Assembly: GCA_030628755.1 (NCBI GenBank) | Contig: DAOVQH010000199.1 | Coordinates: 1-5,144, forward strand | From: Candidatus Cloacimonadota bacterium | Lineage (GTDB): Bacteria; Cloacimonadota; Cloacimonadia; Cloacimonadales; TCS61 | DNA length: 5,144 bases | Direction: 5' to 3' | In this document: one piece after another, positions 1 to 3,804 of the stretch | Position numbering within the stretch: position 1 is the stretch's first letter | How the letters are laid out: each line of letters begins with the position of its first letter | Notes under the pieces: model-generated | Database searches by the model: none | Seen by the model: the letters and a program-made list of their open reading frames with translations, nothing else | Told to the model about the DNA's origin: nothing | Translations under genes and position numbers: made by a program

Positions 1-281
1 AAAACTATAATCATATAATTCCTGAAGCAAAAGGTAAGGCAAAGAGAACAATTGAAGAAGCAGAAGGTTATGCCATCAGTCGTGTGAACCGTGCAAAAGG
101 TGAGGCAGAGCGATTCAATCAAATGTATAATCAATATATTTATGCAAGAAAGGTTACGAAAAAACGACTTTATTTAGAAACAATGCAAAAGATTCTACCT
201 AAGGTTGAAAAGATTTACATAATTGATGATAAGCAAAAGGGAATTCTTCCACTTCTTAATCTGGATAAGGGAGGGAAGTAA
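1..281 (+). CDS. hflK: HflK, C-terminal part (5' end outside window)
   Basis: This is the last 92 residues of HflK, a SPFH/band-7 membrane protein that with HflC forms the large cage around the FtsH protease and modulates its activity. The frame is open from base 3 and begins NYNHIIPEAKGKAKRTIEEA. It shows the family's C-terminal pattern: an Ala/Glu/Lys-rich coiled-coil stretch with the IPEAKG and EAEGYA motifs, then RFNQMYNQY, then the marker TKKRLYLETMQKILPKVEK, and a short tail ending LPLLNLDKGGK. This matches the E. coli HflK ending (TRERLYIETMEKVL..., then LPLDQMLKGG) as remembered. The TAA stop is followed after one base by the hflC ATG, so the two genes are translationally linked. The membrane segment and SPFH domain lie outside the window. 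The GTG at 84 is an internal codon and not a start. Confidence 0.95.
   Translation, partial: NYNHIIPEAKGKAKRTIEEAEGYAISRVNRAKGEAERFNQMYNQYIYARKVTKKRLYLETMQKILPKVEKIYIIDDKQKGILPLLNLDKGGK
269..275 (+). promoter_or_regulatory. Ribosome binding site of hflC inside the end of hflK
   Basis: GGGAGGG lies 7 bases before the ATG at 283 and within the last codons of hflK. It decides the hflC start. The same frame is open further upstream, to an ATG at 223 inside hflK, but that start has no such site and would put extra residues before the membrane segment. Confidence 0.8.
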
Positions 282-282
282 G

Positions 283-1218
283 ATGAAAAAGTACAGAACA
301 AGACTAATTATAGCATTTATTTTATTGATAGTTATCGTTAATGCATTGTATATTCTGGATGAGAGACAACAGGTAATAATTACACAATTTGGAGACCCTA
401 TAGGTGATGCTATCACAAATGCCGGTTTACATATTAAGGTTCCGTTTATTCAGATAGTTCACTACTTTGAAAAACGTATTTTAGAATGGGATGGTGACCC
501 GAAACAAATTCCCACTTCCGATAAACGTTATATCTGGCTGGATACGTTTTCCCGCTGGCAGATTGTTGACCCTCTTAAATTCTATCAAACTGTACGTAAT
601 GAAACTTTTGCACATGGACGACTGGATGATATTCTCAGTGGTAAAACCAGGGATATTGTCAGCTCAAATAGTCTGTTCGAAATTGTAAGGGACACAAATA
701 GAAAATTAATATTCACAGAGGAATATGAGGAAAGCTCACTTGAGGGTGTAATTGAAGAAACAATTGATTTTGGTAGAAGCGAGATAGCCAATAAAGTCTT
801 TGAATTATCAGTACCGTTAGTTGCAGAATATGGTATCAAGCTGATCGATGTGAAAGTAAAACGCATTAATTATGTACAAGAGGTTCGAACAAAAGTTTAT
901 GAGAGAATGATCTCTGAGCGAAATAAAATCGCTGCAAAATACCGATCTGAAGGTAAGGGAAGTTCTGCTGAGATCCTGGGTAAAATGCAGCGTGAACTAG
1001 ACCAGATAGAATCCGAAGCATACAAAAGAGCACGGGAAATTATAGGTAAAGCAGATGCTAAGGCAATTAAAATCTATGCCAGAGCTTACAACAAAGATCC
1101 CGAATTTTACGAATTTCTTAAAACCCTGGAAACTTATGAAAGTACAATCGATAAGAAAAATACATTAATTATGACTACAGACAGCGACTACTATAAATTT
1201 TTAAAAAGCGTAAAATAG
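283..1218 (+). CDS. hflC: HflC, FtsH-modulating SPFH membrane protein
   Basis: This is the partner of HflK in the membrane HflKC complex, which surrounds FtsH and limits its degradation of membrane proteins. The protein has 311 residues, slightly shorter than E. coli HflC (334). Residues 1-6 are charged and about 7-24 form one membrane segment (LIIAFILLIVIVNALYIL). An SPFH domain follows (about 25-200), with the family signatures ERQQVIITQFGDPI, AGLHIKVPF, FEKRILEWDGDP and the YIWLDTFSRWQIVDPLKFYQ strand. A helical region (about 200-268) contains RTKVYERMISERNKIAAKYRSEG and GKADAKAIKIYARAYNKDPEFYEF, which is diagnostic of HflC. The ATG at 283 was chosen for its strong ribosome site and its position one base after the hflK stop. 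The reading frame is intact. tadA starts five bases after its stop. Confidence 0.97.
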   Translation: MKKYRTRLIIAFILLIVIVNALYILDERQQVIITQFGDPIGDAITNAGLHIKVPFIQIVHYFEKRILEWDGDPKQIPTSDKRYIWLDTFSRWQIVDPLKFYQTVRNETFAHGRLDDILSGKTRDIVSSNSLFEIVRDTNRKLIFTEEYEESSLEGVIEETIDFGRSEIANKVFELSVPLVAEYGIKLIDVKVKRINYVQEVRTKVYERMISERNKIAAKYRSEGKGSSAEILGKMQRELDQIESEAYKRAREIIGKADAKAIKIYARAYNKDPEFYEFLKTLETYESTIDKKNTLIMTTDSDYYKFLKSVK

Positions 1219-1223
1219 GATAA

Positions 1224-1679
1224 ATGGTTGAAAAATATTCCAATGAATATTGGATGGAGTTTGCCATTGAAGAAGCACGGTTGGCATTTCAGGAATACGA
1301 AGTGCCGATCGGTGCTATTCTGATCAAAGAAAATAAGATTGTTGCAGCAGACCATAACCGGACAAATCAATTCCAAAGCTCTCTGGCTCATGCAGAAAAA
1401 CTTATAATAGAAAAAGTAATTTCCTCCGGTGATAAATTTCTTTATGATTATTCTCTTTTTGTAACCGTAGAACCCTGTTTGATGTGTGCCGGAATTATCA
1501 TTTGGTCACGGGTTGGAAAAGTTGTTTTCGGTTGTTACGATCCAAAAGCTGGAGCAGTAGGTTCAATTTATAATGTTCTTCTAGATAAGAATTTTAGCCA
1601 TCACCCTGGGGTGATTTCCGGAGTTTTAGAACGTGACTGTTCTGAGTTAATTTCTAGGTTCTTTAAAGAAAAAAGATAG
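1224..1679 (+). CDS. tadA: tRNA-specific adenosine deaminase
   Basis: A 151-residue zinc-dependent deaminase of the cytidine/deoxycytidylate deaminase fold. TadA converts A34 of tRNA-Arg(ACG) to inosine, so one tRNA can read several codons. The first zinc motif is HAE at residues 56-58 (H56 ligand, E58 proton shuttle). The second is PCLMC at 84-88 (C85 and C88 ligands). TadA-type features include VPIGAILIKENKIVAADHNR near the N-terminus, VTVEPCLMCAGIIIWSRVGKVVFGCYDPKAGAVGS and the C-terminal CSELISRFFKEKR. Length is normal for the family. The ATG follows the hflC stop closely, with AGGA of the stop region as a short ribosome site, so it is probably the third gene of the hflKC operon. A general nucleoside deaminase is less likely, given the AGAVGS and FF.KR tail. 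Confidence 0.93.
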   Translation: MVEKYSNEYWMEFAIEEARLAFQEYEVPIGAILIKENKIVAADHNRTNQFQSSLAHAEKLIIEKVISSGDKFLYDYSLFVTVEPCLMCAGIIIWSRVGKVVFGCYDPKAGAVGSIYNVLLDKNFSHHPGVISGVLERDCSELISRFFKEKR

Positions 1680-1729
1680 TAATTGAAGACTTTATTAAGA
1701 TGGAAAAGAGATTATTTTTGTATCTTTTC

Positions 1730-1763
1730 ACTTTCCGAAGCTTACCCAGATTCGGAAAGTTTT
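1730..1763 (+). terminator. Probable terminator of the hflKC-tadA operon
   Basis: ACTTTCCGAA (1730-1739) and TTCGGAAAGT (1751-1760) form a perfect 10-base stem with an 11-base loop. TTTT and then CTCTC follow, about 50 bases after the tadA stop. The T run is short and interrupted, so termination may be partial. The same arms also belong to a larger repeat structure, so this could instead be a repeat element that serves as a terminator by chance. Confidence 0.5.
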
Positions 1764-1850
1764 CTCTCAACCTGCTTTTCAAATCCTTCTTCATCTCAAC
1801 CTTCCGAATCTTCTGATATGAGAAAAACTTGGAAGAAAAGCTTCGGAAGG
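1731..1850. repeat. Nested inverted repeats with TTCCGAA arms
   Basis: Four related arms lie in order A (1731-1743, CTTTCCGAAGCTT), B (1749-1759, GATTCGGAAAG), B' (1800-1810, CCTTCCGAATC) and A' (1838-1850, AAGCTTCGGAAGG). A pairs with A' at 12 of 13 positions and B with B' at 10 of 11, giving one long imperfect hairpin. Alternatively A pairs with B, and B' with A' (9 bases at 1800-1808 and 1842-1850), giving two separate hairpins. No coding capacity is apparent. The duplicated arms look like a small interspersed palindromic element, but only this copy can be seen here. Confidence 0.65.
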
Positions 1851-1863
1851 AAGGTAATTTGGG

Positions 1864-1877
1864 AATACAATTGTATT
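1864..1877. repeat. Perfect 14-base palindrome
   Basis: AATACAATTGTATT reads identically on both strands. Its form suits a homodimeric regulator's operator, but it lies far from any start codon (about 170 bases before the tRNA) with no recognisable promoter beside it. In AT-rich DNA a chance origin is also plausible. Confidence 0.4.
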
Positions 1878-2034
1878 AATAATTTTATTTTGATTAATTG
1901 ATCAAGAAAGGTGTATCTATCAAAGTACAACTTTTATGCAAAAGCGTTCCCAAGAAAATCTTGAAAACGAGATGAACCTTATAAGAAATCAGTGCATTAC
2001 AATAGTCAATATTCAATAGTAAATTGTAAATTAC

Positions 2035-2125
2035 GGAGAGTTGCCGGAGTGGTTGAACGGGGCGGTCTCGAAAACCGTTGTCCCGATTTTCGGGACCCAG
2101 GGTTCGAACCCCTGACTCTCCGCCA
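2035..2125 (+). tRNA. tRNA-Ser (anticodon CGA), CCA encoded
   Basis: A complete class II (long variable arm) tRNA that reads the serine codon UCG. The acceptor stem GGAGAGT (2035-2041) pairs perfectly with ACTCTCC (2115-2121), followed by discriminator G and encoded CCA (2123-2125). The D arm has CCG and GGTTGAACGG. The anticodon stem GCGGT/ACCGT (2062-2066, 2074-2078) carries loop CTCGAAA with anticodon CGA at 2069-2071. The variable arm (2079-2097) is a 7-base stem GTCCCGA/TCGGGAC closed by TTT. The T arm is CAGGG-TTCGAAC-CCCTG. The serine identity follows from the long variable arm, discriminator G and anticodon. The variable-arm stem has the same two arms as the palindrome near 3700. Confidence 0.97.
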
Positions 2126-2130
2126 TGAAT

Positions 2131-2157
2131 AAAAGCTGCTGAAAAGGCAGCTTTTTT
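2131..2157 (+). terminator. Rho-independent terminator after tRNA-Ser
   Basis: AAAAGCTGC (2131-2139) and GCAGCTTTT (2147-2155) form a 9-base stem around a short TGAAAAG loop, ending in a run of six T. It starts five bases after the tRNA CCA, so the tRNA is probably the last or only product of its transcript. Confidence 0.88.
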
Positions 2158-2158
2158 A

Positions 2159-2185
2159 GTTAACTGGTTGATTGGTTAACTGGTT
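2159..2185. repeat. Short direct repeat GTTAACTGGTT, two copies
   Basis: GTTAACTGGTT occurs at 2159-2169 and again at 2175-2185, a period of 16 bases, with GATTG between and a decayed third piece (TTTATCTGG) just after. It lies directly behind the tRNA terminator. It looks like a local tandem duplication; no function is evident. Confidence 0.6.
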
Positions 2186-2265
2186 AGTTTATCTGGAATG
2201 AAAAAATTAATATTATCTTATTGGTAAAAAAAAAAGTAAAAATAAATTTTTTAGCTTGCCAAAAT

Positions 2266-2271
2266 TATAAT
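2266..2271 (+). promoter_or_regulatory. Candidate -10 box of the lipoprotein gene
   Basis: A perfect TATAAT lies 89 bases before the lipoprotein ATG, behind an A/T tract (2227-2252) that could act as an UP-like element. No good -35 hexamer sits at 16-18 bases upstream, since the positions there are AT-only, so this is only a candidate. Confidence 0.35.
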
Positions 2272-2346
2272 AGAATTCATTTTCAATTTTTGAGGTGGTT
2301 TATTGAAATTAAGTCTTTTATTAAAAGTGAGAAATTAAAATAAATT

Positions 2347-2353
2347 AAGGAGG
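2347..2353 (+). promoter_or_regulatory. Strong ribosome binding site of the lipoprotein gene
   Basis: AAGGAGG ends 7 bases before the ATG at 2361. It is a near-perfect Shine-Dalgarno sequence that fixes the start exactly at the head of the signal peptide. Confidence 0.85.
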
Positions 2354-2360
2354 TTGAAGT

Positions 2361-3011
2361 ATGAAAAAAGTTTTATGGTTATTAGCGTTGATGGGTATTA
2401 TTCTTGCAGGATGTAGTGAAGATGGAACTTTGAGGATCACGAATAACTCTAACTATTCGGCTTGGTTCCAACTAGGTAGCGGAGGTTCCACAAACAACCT
2501 TAACTCAGGTCAGGTTTATGAAAAAGATTACACCTTGAGTACATCCATATTTGGTGATGAAGATAAAAAAGTAACTGTATATTATGGGGGAGATTTCGTA
2601 TTTTCCAATCAAGTAAATAAGACAATAAGACCTGGTTCAACTTCAAAAGTTAATATCTATTCTGATGCCGGTGTTATTCGTCTCGAAAATGAAACTTACT
2701 ATGATATTGTTGAGGTTTATCTATCTCCCTGCGATGATACTTCATGGGGTGATAATAATCTTACTGGGACAATTGGGTATAATGAATATGTTGAATGGTT
2801 AGTCAGTCCAGGATGTTGGGATGTTAAATTTTATGACGAAGATGGTTCTTATTACATAATTTGGGAAATCTACATTGATATAGAAGATACATACACTATC
2901 ACTTTTGTACCGAGTATGAAAGGTAGTAAGAATGGAGACGATGTTAAAGCTATAAATGCACTTCAATGTAAGACAGAAACAATAGATAAATGTGAGCAAA
3001 AGGAAAGATAG
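2361..3011 (+). CDS. Secreted lipoprotein of unknown function with two beta-rich repeats
   Basis: A 216-residue protein with a type II signal peptide: MKK, a hydrophobic run (residues 4-16) and lipobox LAGC with the lipidated Cys18. It should be exported by Sec, lipidated, and anchored to a membrane. Serine at +2 gives no inner-membrane retention signal of the E. coli type. The mature part shows two beta-rich units: about 23-99 (starting LRITNNSNYSAWFQL) and about 104-182 (starting IRLENETYYDIVEVYLSP). The second has a pattern I recall from small bacterial surface proteins: YLSP (120-123), WGDNNL (129-134), PGCWDV (150-155), then D.DG (159-162). C124 and C152 could form a disulfide. A charged tail (186-216) contains C203 and C211. 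The gene has its own strong ribosome site and terminator, so it is probably transcribed alone. I cannot name a function; ligand binding or cell-surface adhesion are only guesses. Confidence 0.85.
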   Translation: MKKVLWLLALMGIILAGCSEDGTLRITNNSNYSAWFQLGSGGSTNNLNSGQVYEKDYTLSTSIFGDEDKKVTVYYGGDFVFSNQVNKTIRPGSTSKVNIYSDAGVIRLENETYYDIVEVYLSPCDDTSWGDNNLTGTIGYNEYVEWLVSPGCWDVKFYDEDGSYYIIWEIYIDIEDTYTITFVPSMKGSKNGDDVKAINALQCKTETIDKCEQKER

Positions 3012-3029
3012 AACATCGATACCCAGTAT

Positions 3030-3057
3030 AACGGCGGAGCAATCCGCTGTTTTTTTT
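3030..3057 (+). terminator. Rho-independent terminator after the lipoprotein gene
   Basis: AACGGCGGA (3030-3038), loop GCAA and TCCGCTGTT (3043-3051) form a 9-base stem with one G-U pair, followed by a run of eight T (3050-3057). The rnhB stop codon on the other strand overlaps the end of the T run. Read in the - direction the same stem is not followed by T, so it should act mainly on the lipoprotein transcript. Confidence 0.9.
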
Positions 3058-3667
3058 ATTTATTGGAATTTATAAATTCCCGGATTGGTCTATAAGATTT
3101 TCTATGATAGCGTGTTATACCATACTCAGCAATTGCTTCCAGATGTTCTTTTGTGGGATATCCTTTATTTTTCATAAAATTGTAATTCGGATACTTTTTA
3201 TGAAGCTTTCTCATTAATCTATCACGCGTAACTTTTGCCACAATTGAAGCAGCTGCAATAGAAGCTAATTTTCCATCTCCCTTTATAATTGCTTCTGAGA
3301 AATTTTCTATTTTTTTCGGGATCTTATTTCCATCGATCAAGCAAATATCAGGTTTAAGTTTTAGTTTTAGTACAGCCTTTTCCATTCCCAGAAGAGTTGC
3401 CTGCAGGATATTTATCTTATCGATTTTATTTGAAGGAACTGATACTACTTTCCAGTCCAATGCATGTTTTGTAATAAGTTTGTAGAGTTCCTCACGTTTT
3501 TTTTCTGTGAGTTTTTTTGAATCGTTCAATCCTTCAATTCTGAGATCTGGGTTTAATATAACAGCTGCAACTATCACAGGACCGGCAAGAGGACCTCTGC
3601 CAGCTTCATCTACTCCAGCAATTATTTTAAAATATTTACGATATCGTTGCTCATTTTTATATAGCAT
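3056..3667 (-). CDS. rnhB: Ribonuclease HII
   Basis: A 203-residue enzyme that cuts the RNA strand of RNA-DNA hybrids and nicks 5' of single ribonucleotides misincorporated in DNA. The active-site motif is AGVDEAGRGPLAGPV, with D20, E21 and the GRG loop at 23-25. D112 is in LIDGN, D131 in IKGDGK just before SIAAASIVAKVTRDR, and Tyr170 in NKGYPT is the residue that recognises the ribonucleotide 2'-OH in this family. Length is typical. The frame is open further upstream (an ATG at 3727, a TTG at 3751). However, those 28 extra residues resemble nothing in the family and would encode an intergenic palindrome, so the ATG at 3667 is preferred. It has only a weak ribosome site (GAGTGG, 9 bases away). 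It lies downstream of the PdxA-methyltransferase gene on the same strand. Confidence 0.95.
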   Translation of the reverse strand: MLYKNEQRYRKYFKIIAGVDEAGRGPLAGPVIVAAVILNPDLRIEGLNDSKKLTEKKREELYKLITKHALDWKVVSVPSNKIDKINILQATLLGMEKAVLKLKLKPDICLIDGNKIPKKIENFSEAIIKGDGKLASIAAASIVAKVTRDRLMRKLHKKYPNYNFMKNKGYPTKEHLEAIAEYGITRYHRKSYRPIREFINSNK

Positions 3668-3697
3668 TACTTGAGTCCACTCTAAAAAGGTATTTCC

Positions 3698-3717
3698 CGT
3701 CCCGAATAATCGGGACG
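3698..3717. repeat. Palindromic hairpin upstream of rnhB
   Basis: CGTCCCGA (3698-3705) and TCGGGACG (3710-3717) form a perfect 8-base stem with loop ATAA. Flanking TTT and AAA could extend it past a two-base bulge. It lies 30 bases before the rnhB start in the - direction. On the - strand it is not followed by a T run, so it is not a standard terminator; it may be a small interspersed repeat or an mRNA-stability hairpin. The same inner arms occur in the tRNA-Ser variable arm. Confidence 0.7.
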
Positions 3718-3756
3718 AAAAATACATGCGGATATTACTGAATTTACACAAAACAT

Positions 3757-3783
3757 TTTCGAGTATTTCGTGTGTTTCGCGGG
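3757..3783. repeat. Three tandem 9-base units beginning TTTCG
   Basis: TTTCGAGTA, TTTCGTGTG and TTTCGCGGG lie head to tail with an exact period of 9 (TTTCG at 3757, 3766 and 3775). On the other strand this reads as repeated CGAAA units. It lies in the short gap between rnhB and the PdxA-methyltransferase gene. No protein is encoded convincingly. The function is unknown. Confidence 0.6.
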
Positions 3784-3804
3784 TTTTTATAGTAAACTCA
3801 CTAC

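Larger units (their letters stand above)
1680..2034. other. Gap of 355 bases without a credible gene
   Basis: This stretch separates tadA from the tRNA gene. It holds the nested TTCCGAA inverted repeats (1730-1850), a perfect 14-base palindrome (1864-1877), a small inverted repeat CAAGA/TCTTG (1951-1963) and an AT-rich run just before the tRNA with TCAAT and AAATT repeats (2006-2032). A 72-codon open frame at 1683-1901 starts with TTG, lacks a ribosome site, runs straight through the palindromes and resembles no protein I know, so I do not call it. I found no convincing promoter for the tRNA. Confidence 0.6.

Noticed and set aside
223..282. A longer hflC starting at the ATG at 223
   Set aside because: It would overlap hflK by about 60 bases and add a tail before the membrane segment. 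The ATG at 283 has a far better ribosome site and the expected N-terminus.
585..866. A - strand open frame of 93 codons inside hflC
   Set aside because: It is antisense to a well-recognised gene, has no motif and no ribosome site, and is a shadow of hflC.
1683..1901. A 72-codon + strand open frame after tadA
   Set aside because: It begins with TTG and has no ribosome site. It translates the TTCCGAA palindromes and has no recognisable motif.
1961..1985. A promoter for the tRNA (TTGAAA at 1961 and TATAAG at 1980)
   Set aside because: The spacing is only 13 bases, too short for a sigma-70 promoter, and no better pair was found nearby.
2256..2261. TTGCCA as the -35 box of the lipoprotein promoter
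   Set aside because: It lies only four bases before the TATAAT, so the two cannot belong to the same promoter.
2303..2338. An 11-codon leucine-rich leader peptide in front of the lipoprotein gene (TTG start, GAGGTGG at 2292-2298)
   Set aside because: A purine-rich site and a short frame are there, but the start is TTG. There is no attenuator hairpin after it, and such a short frame arises easily by chance.
3668..3751. A longer rnhB using upstream starts at 3727 or 3751
   Set aside because: The extra residues do not resemble RNase HII N-termini and would encode the 3698-3717 palindrome.
3757..3783. The 9-base TTTCG units as a CRISPR array
   Set aside because: The units are 9 bases with no spacers between them. 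A CRISPR array needs repeats of about 24-40 bases separated by unique spacers.
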